From: a virus
DNA length: 64,000 nucleotides
Reading direction: 5' to 3' (one strand)
Virus record (IMG/VR): IMGVR_UViG_3300008108_000169
Coordinates: 1 to 64,000 of that record
The position numbers and the translations under genes are program-made. Under the pieces are notes generated by a model. That model did no database searches, was not told the origin of the DNA, and saw only the letters and a program-made list of their open reading frames with translations. Within the stretch, counting starts at the first letter, position 1; every line of letters starts with the position of its first letter. Positions 28,395 through 37,772 of the stretch are shown here, piece by piece.

Positions 28395-29500
28395 TTTTGT
28401 ATTAAGGTAATAATAGTATTACCTCCCTGATTAACACGATTTTTAAATTCTAAACTACCCTGTTGTTGATAGATTGTTGAGTTTTGTGTTAATGGAGTGG
28501 TTACGCATTGTACATCTGCACCATTATCTCTACACAAAGTTATGTTAGGGTCCTCTTTAACAACAACTATACCGGACGATTTTTTATAGTCCGGTAATAC
28601 CGGATCAACTGGTTCTAGAAATTTTTCATCTAGTGCATTTCCTATTATGTCAAATAGGCTAGCAAGGAACGCACTATCTAAAAAGTTTTGTTGTAATTTA
28701 TTTTCATAGAAAGTATTGGCCTGCATGTCTAAGAAATTCTCAAGGCCTTTTTCTTTTAAAAAATCAAAATCTAACGGATTAAACATCTTTTGTTGTTCTT
28801 GTACAGCACGTTTGATCTCTGCCGGAGGACTAACAATCAACAGATTACTGATAGCCATCTCACTTAGATTTAAAACTTTAGGTGGTGTAGGTGGGTGACT
28901 TCTACTAGTTACTTTAGTGACTTGGAACGGCTGATTTAATATTACTGTACCCATTTCGTTACTGACTTCAATTGTTCCAGTTTTACAACTGGCTTCTATA
29001 TCTTTCACTGTACGAGTCGGGCGATCATTTGGACAACTTGGCAATAAAACAATAGTACTAGCACCAAGTTCGTCAACTGTAGCTGTAAAGTCTGTACCTC
29101 GAACTGCTACTGTAGCAGTGGGCGTATTAAGGGCAACATTCTGTGGACTGTTTTTGGCTATTTGTCCGCTGGCATAACGAACAGTACCGAGTGCAATTTT
29201 AGCACCTAGCTTTCCACTTTTACTCTTGGGGTCATACACAAAATCGTCAATTACAAGTTTACTATTTTCGTTTACCTGTACTTTTGTATCATCTTCAAAG
29301 GTTATTCCGACTTTTCCCTGTAGAGTCTTGATAGCATCGTTCATCTCTACGCCAGTCCCTTTGGATCCCGTTAGTGTCGAATTCTGCCTGGTTATACTGG
29401 GAGGAGTATTTACTAGTTCCGTTACCTTTCCTATCGCGGCGTCGGCTTTCCACGATATACTCAGCAACGGAACGCATAGTATTACCATCCATAGTTTCAT
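28391..29500 (-). CDS. FecR-domain exported protein
   Basis: 369 aa, signal peptide MKLWMVILCVPLLSISWKADA. The FecR core is visible: MNDAIKTLQGKVGITFEDDT, then ALGTVRYASGQ and TPTATVAVRGTDF, a periplasmic beta-rich domain. Such proteins act as periplasmic sensors or scaffolds. Here it lies between the two curlin-repeat genes and upstream of the CHASE2 cyclase. Confidence 0.85.
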   Translation of the reverse strand: MKLWMVILCVPLLSISWKADAAIGKVTELVNTPPSITRQNSTLTGSKGTGVEMNDAIKTLQGKVGITFEDDTKVQVNENSKLVIDDFVYDPKSKSGKLGAKIALGTVRYASGQIAKNSPQNVALNTPTATVAVRGTDFTATVDELGASTIVLLPSCPNDRPTRTVKDIEASCKTGTIEVSNEMGTVILNQPFQVTKVTSRSHPPTPPKVLNLSEMAISNLLIVSPPAEIKRAVQEQQKMFNPLDFDFLKEKGLENFLDMQANTFYENKLQQNFLDSAFLASLFDIIGNALDEKFLEPVDPVLPDYKKSSGIVVVKEDPNITLCRDNGADVQCVTTPLTQNSTIYQQQGSLEFKNRVNQGGNTIITLIQK

Positions 29501-29509
29501 GCAACCCTC

Positions 29510-30484
29510 TTAGTTTTTCTGTAAAATTGTATATGTATTTCCTGATCCACTAATTGCAAGATTTGTTAAATTACTAACAGTACCTTGCTGTGTTACACCG
29601 ATAGTATTTGAACTTCCAGTTACTGCCATAGTTGTATGATGCCCTGTACCAGCACCACCTGTTTGTGATAGTGTGATACCGTTACTACTGCCGGTTACTG
29701 TTATACTAGCATAATGATCAAACAATCCAGTCTGTGTTACATCTGTAGTGTTGCCTGACCCGTTAACATTAACTATTACTTGTGCGCCGGTAGAACCGTA
29801 TGCGCTCTGTGTTATGTTAGTAGTATTTGTTGCGCCAGTTGTAGTTACACTAACTTGACCCTTATTGCCAGTCATGTTAAGTGTTGTTGAATTGCCGCCA
29901 CCTAGTGTATTGCTTACTGTTGCTACAGTTTCGTCTGCATTGATAGTTCCTGTGAAGCTATTGTTTGCGCCGCCTGACTGTGTAACTGATAGATTGTTAC
30001 TTGTGCCTGTCATGTTTAATGTAGTAGTTGCTCCACCACCTGCTTGTGTAATACCTACTACATTTCCGCTTGCTGTGCCCAAGCCGTTGTTATTAATATT
30101 GATATAACCTGTATTTCCGCCGCCACTAACTACATAGTTTAAGTTAACACCGACATTAGCATAGCCAGAAACTGTTCCGCCTTGTGTACTATTAACACCT
30201 AAAGATAATACGTTTGTCGCACCAGTTTGCTCAATATTGATTGTCTGTGCGTTTCCTGTTAACTTTGCTGGATCTGTAGTGCCGCCAGCATTACCGTTTG
30301 TTAAAATACCTTTTACTTTGTTTCCAGATCCGTCCTGTGTCATAGTAATAGTACTGTTATCACCCGACTGTTCTATGTAAATGCTGTTGTCAGCCGCGTG
30401 ACCCAGTGTTGCCATTGCAGACAACACCAGAATAGTGAGTACTTTTCTCGACAACCCACCAGCGCCTGTTCTACTTGTTTCCAT
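29510..30484 (-). CDS. csgA/B-like: Curlin-repeat (CsgA/CsgB-like) amyloid subunit
   Basis: 324 aa with a long signal peptide (ending GHAAD). The mature protein is a tandem array of ~20-25-residue repeats such as SIYIEQSGDNSTITMTQDGS, the Q/N-rich strand-loop-strand pattern of curlin. Longer than E. coli CsgA (151 aa). Likely the major amyloid fibre unit. GGAG lies before the ATG. Immediately downstream of csgG-like gene. Confidence 0.88.
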   Translation of the reverse strand: METSRTGAGGLSRKVLTILVLSAMATLGHAADNSIYIEQSGDNSTITMTQDGSGNKVKGILTNGNAGGTTDPAKLTGNAQTINIEQTGATNVLSLGVNSTQGGTVSGYANVGVNLNYVVSGGGNTGYININNNGLGTASGNVVGITQAGGGATTTLNMTGTSNNLSVTQSGGANNSFTGTINADETVATVSNTLGGGNSTTLNMTGNKGQVSVTTTGATNTTNITQSAYGSTGAQVIVNVNGSGNTTDVTQTGLFDHYASITVTGSSNGITLSQTGGAGTGHHTTMAVTGSSNTIGVTQQGTVSNLTNLAISGSGNTYTILQKN

Positions 30485-30530
30485 TTTTTTCTGCTCCTTG
30501 GTACTTTATTATTTTTATAAGTGTACCATA

Positions 30531-31745
30531 TTATTTTACTGCGTCTTTCGCTATCCACCCTTTCTTGCCGTTCTCTAATTCAATGTATAAAAGAACACCT
30601 TCTTCTTTTACTACTTTTACTACTTGACCGGATTCAAGAACGGCAATAATTGTTGAACCCGATTTACTACTTTCTCTTACGTTACTCTTACCCTTTGAAG
30701 TTACTGTTTTTTCTTTTGTATCTTCGACGGGCTTGTTCTCAACTTTGTTTCCTTCAGGGCCTTTTCCGTCATTGGACTGCTGTAGTGCGGTTGCAGGCCC
30801 GGAGGTTCCTTGGGATGGCGTAACGGTTTGTGATTGAACCAACTCATCTCGTTTCTCCTCAGGTTTTTTGATTTCTGATGAAATCACAGGTTGCTTAGAT
30901 TCTTCTTTTGCCGGAACAGCTGGTGGCAATGGTGCTTGTGCTTCTTGTTGAAGTTTAAAACCCCAGATACCTTTACGCTGTCCTTCTTTGATTAATTCAA
31001 CAACTGCCATTTCTGTAGCAGCCTTAACTGCGTATGTTCCTGGCTCATTGATATTCATACCTGCTTCTGCTTCAAAAGCCTTTGTTCCAGCATCATAAAA
31101 TTTTAATGCTGTTACACTATCTGCAGAACTTAAAATAGTTTTTTGTACTGTAACGCTGGCCAACACTTTGCCGGTATTTACGCTAACTGCTCGTAAACTG
31201 ACAGTAACTGTGTCTGTACTCCACTGTGTTTGTTTTCCGATACCGAAAATTCGTTGTCCGATACCGCCGCTGGTCGTGCTTTGATCGTAACCAACTATGC
31301 CACCTTCAAGAATGATGCCTGCAAACTGCATCGGTAATAAAGGTCTAGCATCTTTACCCTCATATGCTTCTCTCATCTGGCGAATAATTAATCGCTCTTT
31401 AGTTAAATTATCAATACCAACACGTTCGACAACTTCAAACCATTCTCCACGTCCAACATTTTGTAGAGCTTGGATTAAGAATGTTTCTGCACCTTGCGTA
31501 ACTGCGGTTGATAGGCTAGCGATATTACTCTGTGGTCTACGTTGACCTGTTTTATCTGTAAAACTGTAAACTGCTACACTTAATGGTTTTCCGGCTTGTG
31601 GTCCGGGAATAGTGTCAAACTCTTTCTTGACTCCTTTCATTTGTGTAGTGACTTCAGGTTCTCTATCCAATACTCCGGTTGCCTGCATCATAGCACAACC
31701 AGAAAGCATACTCAATACTGCTAGGGATAATATCGTTTTTTTCAT
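30531..31745 (-). CDS. csgG-like: CsgG-like outer-membrane secretion lipoprotein with SH3b tail
   Basis: 404 aa. Lipobox LSGCA near residue 16. The CsgG core runs through KPLSVAVYSFTDKTGQRRP, FEVVERVGIDNLTKERLI and GIILEGGIVGYDQ. An extra C-terminal part has a charged linker and an SH3b-type domain (KSNVRESSKSGSTIIAVL...). CsgG forms the nonameric pore that exports curlin. The SH3 tail may tether it to peptidoglycan and is not in E. coli CsgG. Confidence 0.9.
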   Translation of the reverse strand: MKKTILSLAVLSMLSGCAMMQATGVLDREPEVTTQMKGVKKEFDTIPGPQAGKPLSVAVYSFTDKTGQRRPQSNIASLSTAVTQGAETFLIQALQNVGRGEWFEVVERVGIDNLTKERLIIRQMREAYEGKDARPLLPMQFAGIILEGGIVGYDQSTTSGGIGQRIFGIGKQTQWSTDTVTVSLRAVSVNTGKVLASVTVQKTILSSADSVTALKFYDAGTKAFEAEAGMNINEPGTYAVKAATEMAVVELIKEGQRKGIWGFKLQQEAQAPLPPAVPAKEESKQPVISSEIKKPEEKRDELVQSQTVTPSQGTSGPATALQQSNDGKGPEGNKVENKPVEDTKEKTVTSKGKSNVRESSKSGSTIIAVLESGQVVKVVKEEGVLLYIELENGKKGWIAKDAVK

Positions 31746-31748
31746 GAT

Positions 31749-32294
31749 TTAGTTCCCTGGCATTTGGAATGACTGTAATGGCACATAGACACAACTCATT
31801 CCAGTGTCTGTACATGCGGCCGTACTTGGATTAGTAGCAGTAGGATCTGCAATTTTCATCATTATGCAATATCCGTACGCAGTGGAACAGTTTGCATCAT
31901 CTGCACTACTAACTCTATTCCAACTAATGAAGTTTCCTTGGAAGTCAATACTTCCAGTGCAATTTGTGTTTGTACTTGCGGTACAATTATTATTAGCAAA
32001 CATAGCAGTTGCTACGTTTTGGCTAATCTGTGCATAGATACGTGATTCTAAATTACTGACAAATTTAGCTAAGTTTGTATTTTTCTTATCGGCGGCTGCT
32101 TTGTCGATTTCTGCTTGTAATTTGTCTGCACGTTCTTTTTGTCGTGTTCTTTCTTGATTTTCAATCGTTAATACGTGACTACTATAACCAACACCATTGA
32201 AGGAAGGACTCTTAAACTGAAAGTCACCCAATGGAGCGGCTACTGCCACAACTGGCAATATGAATAACGCTATTATTTTTGGTAGTTTGGACAT
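31749..32294 (-). CDS. csgF-like: CsgF-like curli assembly protein
   Basis: 181 aa, signal peptide ending VAVAAP. FQFKSPSFNGVGYSSHVL and the downstream FVSNLESRIYAQIS match the N-terminal and helical parts of CsgF, which caps CsgG and nucleates fibres. It has four to six Cys not present in E. coli CsgF. It starts the curli gene set in transcription order. Confidence 0.8.
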   Translation of the reverse strand: MSKLPKIIALFILPVVAVAAPLGDFQFKSPSFNGVGYSSHVLTIENQERTRQKERADKLQAEIDKAAADKKNTNLAKFVSNLESRIYAQISQNVATAMFANNNCTASTNTNCTGSIDFQGNFISWNRVSSADDANCSTAYGYCIMMKIADPTATNPSTAACTDTGMSCVYVPLQSFQMPGN

Positions 32295-32357
32295 TGGTTC
32301 GCTCCCGGTATCCTGTATTATATTTACTACCGGGGAGGAACTTATTAAGCGACAATA

Positions 32358-33875
32358 TTATGTTGCTATACCTGCATTCTTTTTTACTGTATCAAGTTCG
32401 TCTGGTTCTGCAGGTTCTTGTGGAATAATTTGTGGTTGATCTTGTTGTGGTTGAACTGCTGTAGGTGTTGTATTGCTAGGTGGTAAACTTGGAGTAAGTT
32501 TAGTCTTGGCCTGCATAACTGTTAATTCTGATAATAACGGTTCCATAGTAATGGAATTCCAAATCTTTTTATTATCACCAGTAGCATGATATCCCATCTT
32601 AACTAAACTTTTACCTGAGTTTTTATCGAAGATGTTTATTTCAGGTCTTGGCTCTCCGTTGTTACTTACACCTTCTCTATAGGAAACAGTTAGGTCAATA
32701 TTACCTGCAACTAATTTTTGCATTAGACCCTTAAAATTGTGTACTGTACTGATGCCTTTTTTTCCTAGTTGCACAAGACGAACTGTGTCATCACCTTTTG
32801 TAGCATGATGTACAATTACTGATGCTATTCGAGATATAACTCCAGCTTCGTCTCTAGCGTCAAATCCTGCTAATTGTTCTTTTAGTTGACGAGTTGCTTC
32901 TTTATAGGCCTTAGTCCAAAAGGCTACTTTAGTGGTTGGAGTCCTTTTTGGTGTATCGATAGTAACACCAAGAGGTCCGAAAAAGTTTACAGTACTTTGC
33001 CATATCCCCTTACTGCTTTTAACATCAGATGTTATTGATCCTGCGCCTTGTTGTCCAAATTGACTACTACCTGCTTTTAAACTAATCTTGAGATTTTTCA
33101 AAGGTCTAACTTCACCGTTGGCTGTTCTCACAAACGCTTCGATGTCTGTCTTTTTGCCTTTTTGATCACTCATTCCGTCGCTTTGGACCCAGATAGCATC
33201 AACCTTTCCATTCTTATAAAAGTAGTCTGCGTATTTGTCTATCTGTCCGCTATTAGCATAATGAACAGCACTAGGTAACAAGGGACTATATGTTTCCCAG
33301 AAACTAGGAGACTGCATAAACACTTTTGTAGGTTCACGGACTGCTACTGTAAATTTAATAATGTCAGCAATTTTACTATTCTTATCAGCTACTGTATATG
33401 TACTATTTCCTTGGCTGATTGCTTTATTAAGACAATCAATCACGTCTTTATCTGTAATGTCTTCTATACTATTGCTACCGCGCTTGATTAGTTTAGCCAC
33501 GACAGCCGCACTTAAAACAGGCTCTGAGAGATCTCCTACATTCCCTTCTGTACTGCCTTTTTGTCCTGGGGCATGTACTAGACCGCTTTGTATGCTATTA
33601 TCGGTTCCAACAATATCTATGTATGTTTTATTTGGACGTTTGAAACTTCTAACAACGCTGCCAGTCCCAAATTGTATTTTAGGAGTTCTTGCAGGAGAAC
33701 TTTTAATCCATTCTAAATCTTCGCTGGGATCAAAATCAGGTACTATCTTTTTAATAGCAGTTAATAGGGACTTGCCCTTCGCTGACGATGCTCCTACACG
33801 AACTTTGTGTCCGTAGGAATACTTGTCTTTTCTGGTAAAAATGCTGGCTTCGCCGATAATTTCAAAGGTCTTCAT
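32358..33875 (-). CDS. Large protein with capsid-targeting-like N-terminus
   Basis: 505 aa from MKTFEIIGEASIFTRKDK; an upstream start (33908) would lie within the promoter core. The N-terminus resembles T4 internal-protein capsid-targeting sequences (MKTYQEFIAEA in T4). The body is basic with mixed alpha/beta sequence and no recognised domain. A late-promoter core is at 33881-33887, 5 bp before the ATG, so its mRNA may be leaderless. It may be packaged in the head and injected. Confidence 0.6.
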   Translation of the reverse strand: MKTFEIIGEASIFTRKDKYSYGHKVRVGASSAKGKSLLTAIKKIVPDFDPSEDLEWIKSSPARTPKIQFGTGSVVRSFKRPNKTYIDIVGTDNSIQSGLVHAPGQKGSTEGNVGDLSEPVLSAAVVAKLIKRGSNSIEDITDKDVIDCLNKAISQGNSTYTVADKNSKIADIIKFTVAVREPTKVFMQSPSFWETYSPLLPSAVHYANSGQIDKYADYFYKNGKVDAIWVQSDGMSDQKGKKTDIEAFVRTANGEVRPLKNLKISLKAGSSQFGQQGAGSITSDVKSSKGIWQSTVNFFGPLGVTIDTPKRTPTTKVAFWTKAYKEATRQLKEQLAGFDARDEAGVISRIASVIVHHATKGDDTVRLVQLGKKGISTVHNFKGLMQKLVAGNIDLTVSYREGVSNNGEPRPEINIFDKNSGKSLVKMGYHATGDNKKIWNSITMEPLLSELTVMQAKTKLTPSLPPSNTTPTAVQPQQDQPQIIPQEPAEPDELDTVKKNAGIAT

Positions 33876-33880
33876 ACGAA

Positions 33881-33887
33881 TATTTAT
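33881..33887 (-). promoter_or_regulatory. T4-like late promoter core at a possibly leaderless gene
   Basis: ATAAATA ending 5 bp before the ATG of the 505-aa gene; same layout as at 14278-14284. Confidence 0.5.
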
Positions 33888-34579
33888 CGTATTTCTGGGA
33901 ACAGACAATCCTGGATAAAAACACGTACATCTTCCTCGTCTAAACCTAAACTTGTCATAACACGGGGTGTATGGGGGTTTTGTTTTTGATTTTGTGCGTA
34001 ATAGTTCTGTTCAAAAGTAGTGTCTGCAACCATATTATTAGTTTGACCCACAGTTTCTAGGTAGTGTTCAATACCCTTTTCAGCCATAGCAAATATCTGA
34101 TCTAGTTCTGTTTCATCTTGCACATTGCCTGCGGCAACCATGCTAGGACTAAAAATACGTTTTGCCCAATCAGGAAGCTCACGTTCTCTGCGCCATTCTA
34201 GTTTCGATGCTTCATTAGCGAACCAATCACACATAGGATGTTCTTTATCAGAGGTAGGACTATAATCGTAAAAACAGCCAGTGATCTTACGAGCACCGGC
34301 AATAACATCAAAACCAAATATAGGAGCAGGATTGTGTATATGTGGGAAGATGCAACAGTGCATCATCCACAGTCCTTTTGTTTCTCGGGCATCTACTACA
34401 TCAACGTGGGCTCTTCGATAATTACCTGATGACCATACACGATTAACCCATCCTGGTTGATTAAATCGATTCATTCCAGGTTCGAATACTTCTATTCCAG
34501 TATCGTTAAATGATTTTTCTAAGAGATGCTGGATACTGATCAATGTATCCCAAACTTTACTCTGCTGGTTGTTCAACAT
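33884..34579 (-). CDS. Ferredoxin-dependent bilin reductase (PebS/PcyX/PcyA family)
   Basis: 231 aa from MLNNQQSKVWDTL; the TTG at 34582 is a less likely start. PIFGFDVIAGARKITGCFYDYSPT matches the FDBR core, where the Asp and His region binds biliverdin. These enzymes reduce biliverdin to phycobilins using ferredoxin. It overlaps the heme oxygenase gene by 23 bp. The heme oxygenase plus FDBR pair is known from cyanophages and the PcyX type from phage-like contigs. Product cannot be predicted. Confidence 0.85.
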   Translation of the reverse strand: MLNNQQSKVWDTLISIQHLLEKSFNDTGIEVFEPGMNRFNQPGWVNRVWSSGNYRRAHVDVVDARETKGLWMMHCCIFPHIHNPAPIFGFDVIAGARKITGCFYDYSPTSDKEHPMCDWFANEASKLEWRRERELPDWAKRIFSPSMVAAGNVQDETELDQIFAMAEKGIEHYLETVGQTNNMVADTTFEQNYYAQNQKQNPHTPRVMTSLGLDEEDVRVFIQDCLFPEIR

Positions 34580-35117
34580 CAACGATTTCCATCATCTGTT
34601 CGAAGGTCTTAGCGGCAAAGTCAAAGCATACCTTTGCTTCTTCTGCTAGACTGTCATCAAGTTTGGTACGGATTATTTCTTTAATTTTTTCAGGTTCGTC
34701 GCCAAACTGATAATACTTACCTTGGCCCGGAACACGTTTAGCAATCATCTGTCCGCCGCTAAGGTCTCCCATATGGCGAACATAGATATGAGCCATTAGT
34801 TTGTTAGGATCGTTTTTGATGCTTAGAATATACTTTAAGTATTCGTCAACTACGGGAAAGATTTTAGGTTGACCATAGTCTTCTTTCCATAGCTCTAGAA
34901 AATCTTCTAGGATAGCCGGTGCTCTACGAATCTCAGGAATATCTTGGAATAGACCGTGCGGCATAGCACACACTTCTAACACTTCGTACATAAGATGTTG
35001 ATTCTTGAGATATGTTGCGTAGATCTTAGGATCAACGTGTCCGGAAAATAAGACTTTAACAAAAGGCCTAGTTTCTGCTCTTCGATGTTGTTCCCAAGTT
35101 AGTTCTTTTAAACTCAT
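34557..35117 (-). CDS. ho1-like: Heme oxygenase
   Basis: 186 aa. EQHRRAETRPFVKVLFSG holds the proximal His and YVRHMGDLSGGQMIAKR is the HO signature with the distal helix GDLSGGQ. It converts heme to biliverdin, iron and CO, feeding the next gene. The ATG overlaps the clpS stop (ATGA). Confidence 0.93.
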   Translation of the reverse strand: MSLKELTWEQHRRAETRPFVKVLFSGHVDPKIYATYLKNQHLMYEVLEVCAMPHGLFQDIPEIRRAPAILEDFLELWKEDYGQPKIFPVVDEYLKYILSIKNDPNKLMAHIYVRHMGDLSGGQMIAKRVPGQGKYYQFGDEPEKIKEIIRTKLDDSLAEEAKVCFDFAAKTFEQMMEIVDVEQPAE

Positions 35118-35416
35118 TCTTCCTCCAACTTAATTTGTAAAGGAAACCCGTTACTTCTAGCTTGGTTAGTTGCTTCAACTGCTTTCGCTTCGGCAATCTC
35201 AAAACTGTAAACTCCGGCGATACCGCTACCTGTTTCGTGTACAGTTAGCATAATCTCTTGAGCACTATCTATTGAGTGTCTAAATATTTCCATTAATATG
35301 GAAATAACAAACTCCATAGGAGTCGAGTCATCATTAAGAAGTATAACCTTCCAACGCTTAGGTTCGCTTACAGTAACCTTAATCTTTTCATCTAGTTGGA
35401 TATCTGTGCTAGGCAT
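35114..35416 (-). CDS. clpS: ClpS adaptor
   Basis: 100 aa. KVILLNDDSTPMEFVISILMEIF matches the ClpS core (VxLxNDxxTPMEFV), which binds N-end-rule residues and delivers substrates to ClpA. Followed by the heme oxygenase gene with overlap. May redirect host proteolysis. Confidence 0.92.
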   Translation of the reverse strand: MPSTDIQLDEKIKVTVSEPKRWKVILLNDDSTPMEFVISILMEIFRHSIDSAQEIMLTVHETGSGIAGVYSFEIAEAKAVEATNQARSNGFPLQIKLEEE

Positions 35417-35470
35417 GTCTTTCTCTTTTTTTTAAGTAATGGGGGAGTTTCCTCCCCCGGGTTTCAAAAC

Positions 35471-35780
35471 TTATTTAATCTCGATAGTACGAGGCTTTAG
35501 TGCTTCTGGAATAATACGCTCTATTTGTATCTTGAGCATACCGTCCTTAACTTCTGCACCCTTAACTTCCATATACTCTGCAAGAGTAAATGTTTGTTCA
35601 AAATCACGAGCCGCTAATCCACGATGCAAGTATTCTTTAGTTTCGTCTACATCGATAGACTTAGTGCCTGAGATCATTAGTTGATCTTGGTCAACTTCGA
35701 CTGTAATTTCCTCTTTGGTAAATCCTGCAACAGCAACCTCAATGCCATATTCATTTTCAGTATACTTAGGGCCCGACCAT
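35471..35780 (-). CDS. hsp20-like: Small heat-shock protein (Hsp20), apparent +1 frameshift at start
   Basis: The alpha-crystallin domain is clear (YGIEVAVAGFTKEEITVEVD, then IERIIPEALKPRTIEIK), but the frame has no good ATG after the DnaK stop; the first in-frame ATG (35675-35677) removes half of the domain. An ATG at 35778-35780 with TAGGG before it reads ATG GTC GGG CCC TAA; a +1 slip at CCC-T joins the Hsp20 frame (AAG TAT ACT). This gives ~102 aa. Alternatives are a non-ATG start or a real or assembly indel. Confidence 0.7.
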
Positions 35781-35809
35781 CGGCACCCTACATTTTTATT
35801 ATAAGACTG

Positions 35810-37705
35810 TTAGTCTTTTTTATCAACCTCTTTGAACTCCGCATCTACGGTTTGTTCGCCTTGGGTTGTTTGGCTTTGAGCGGCAGACTCAGAGGCTTGC
35901 TTTTTGGCAAACACTGGACTAGCCGATTCAAATAGTTTTTGTACTGCGGTGTCGATCGCAGACTTATCTTCGCCTTTGATAGCATCCTCGACTGCTGTTT
36001 TTGCAGTTTCAAATAAAGACTTTTCTTCGTCTGACAATTGATCCTTGTAAGTATCAAAATCTTTGTTAATCGAATGAACAGCACCTTCTGCTTGGTTGCG
36101 AGCTTCAATAAGTTCCTTAGCCTTCTTATCAGCTTCGGCATTTTCTTCTGCCTCTCGAACCATACGTTGTATTTCTGCTTCTGAAAGTCCTGAATCCGAT
36201 TTAATAGTAATTTTATTTTCTTTACCAGTCGACTTGTCCTTAGCACTGATGTTCATGATACCGTTCGCGTCAATGTCAAAAGTAACTTCGATCTGGGGCA
36301 TGCCGCGTGGAGCAGGATTAATACCGTCTAATTTAAATTCGCCAAGTGTTTTATTGTATTTGAATAACTCACGTTCGCCTTGTGCTACTTTAATATCAAC
36401 AGCTGGTTGATTATCTTCTGCTGTTGAGAATGTTTGACTGGCCTTAGTTGGGATTGTTGTGTTCTTTTGAATCAACTTAGTAAACACACCTCCCATTGTT
36501 TCGATGCCTAGAGATAATGGAGTAACGTCTAGCAATAGAACGTCTGTCTTATCTCCTCCCAACACCGCACCTTGGATGGCAGCACCGGCAGCAACGGCCT
36601 CGTCTGGATTGACGTCTTTACGTGGAGCCTTACTAAACAGTTTCTCAACTGCTTCCTGTACTTTAGGCATACGTGTTTGACCACCGACAAGGATAACTTC
36701 ATCAATGTCGCTTGCGCCTACACCCGCATCTTTTAGTGCTTGTTTACAAGGATCGATAGACCGCTGGATTAGATCTTCGACCATTGATTCAAACTTAGCA
36801 CGGGTAATAGTAACATTCATGTGCTTAGGCCCAGATGAGTCGGCTGTAATATAAGGTAAATTTACTGCTGTTGATTGTGTGCTTGACAATTCAATCTTAG
36901 CTTTTTCTGCGGCATCTTTTAGACGCTGTAATGCCAACATGTCTGTCTTTAGATCAATACCATTTTCTTTCTTAAACACTTCAACAAGATGATCCATAAT
37001 ACGTTGGTCAAAGTCTTCGCCGCCTAGGAATGTATCGCCATTAGTTGACAACACTTCGATTTGTTTATCGCCTTCGACGTTGGCAATTTCAATAATACTG
37101 ATGTCGAATGTACCGCCACCGAGGTCATATACAGCAACCTTGCGGTCTTTCTTATCTTGTTTATCAACACCGTAGGCTAGAGCAGCCGCAGTTGGTTCGT
37201 TGATAATACGTAATACTTCCAAACCTGCAATCTTACCTGCATCTTTAGTTGCTTGTCTTTGACTGTCGTTAAAATATGCAGGAACTGTGATGACAGCTTT
37301 TGTGACTGCTGTACCAAGATAGTCTTCAGCAGTCTTTTTCATCTTGCGTAGAACTTCTGCGCTAACCTGTGGAGGTGCAAGTTCTTTATCTTGTGCCTTG
37401 ATCCAAGCATCACCGTTCTTTGCTTCTGTAATTTCATAAGGCATTAAATCAATATCCTTCTGAACTTCTTTTTCAGAAAACTTACGGCCAATTAAACGCT
37501 TGGCGGCATAGATTGTATTTTTTGGGTTTGTGACTGCTTGTCGTTTTGCTGTTGCACCTACTAAAATTTCTTCTGGTGTGTACGCAACAATTGATGGTGT
37601 TGTACGGGCGCCTTCTGAGTTTTCAATAACTTTAGCTACACCGTTTTCTAGGATGGCTACGCAACTATTTGTGGTGCCAAGGTCAATACCTATGATTTTG
37701 CTCAT
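35810..37705 (-). CDS. dnaK: Chaperone DnaK
   Basis: 631 aa, full length, from [16 protein letters not shown]; a start 8 codons upstream is less likely. Has the ATPase motifs ([29 protein letters not shown]) and substrate-binding domain, ending in a charged tail EFKEVDKKD. DnaJ and GrpE are not in the window. A TATAAATA late promoter (37765-37772) is upstream. With Hsp20 and ClpS it forms a protein quality-control set. Confidence 0.97.
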   Translation of the reverse strand: MSKIIGIDLGTTNSCVAILENGVAKVIENSEGARTTPSIVAYTPEEILVGATAKRQAVTNPKNTIYAAKRLIGRKFSEKEVQKDIDLMPYEITEAKNGDAWIKAQDKELAPPQVSAEVLRKMKKTAEDYLGTAVTKAVITVPAYFNDSQRQATKDAGKIAGLEVLRIINEPTAAALAYGVDKQDKKDRKVAVYDLGGGTFDISIIEIANVEGDKQIEVLSTNGDTFLGGEDFDQRIMDHLVEVFKKENGIDLKTDMLALQRLKDAAEKAKIELSSTQSTAVNLPYITADSSGPKHMNVTITRAKFESMVEDLIQRSIDPCKQALKDAGVGASDIDEVILVGGQTRMPKVQEAVEKLFSKAPRKDVNPDEAVAAGAAIQGAVLGGDKTDVLLLDVTPLSLGIETMGGVFTKLIQKNTTIPTKASQTFSTAEDNQPAVDIKVAQGERELFKYNKTLGEFKLDGINPAPRGMPQIEVTFDIDANGIMNISAKDKSTGKENKITIKSDSGLSEAEIQRMVREAEENAEADKKAKELIEARNQAEGAVHSINKDFDTYKDQLSDEEKSLFETAKTAVEDAIKGEDKSAIDTAVQKLFESASPVFAKKQASESAAQSQTTQGEQTVDAEFKEVDKKD

Positions 37706-37764
37706 ATCTGTTCTCCTTATGTTAAGCAAGAATATTGTAGAACCCTATTGGCGTCCTACAATAT

Positions 37765-37772
37765 TATTTATA
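37765..37772 (-). promoter_or_regulatory. T4-like late promoter (TATAAATA)
   Basis: Full TATAAATA upstream of dnaK, inside the end of guaC. Confidence 0.55.

Noticed and set aside
35440-35465. Hairpin GGGGGAG...CTCCCCC as terminator between hsp20 and clpS
   Set aside because: On the minus strand it is followed by an A-rich, not U-rich, stretch, so it is at most a processing hairpin.
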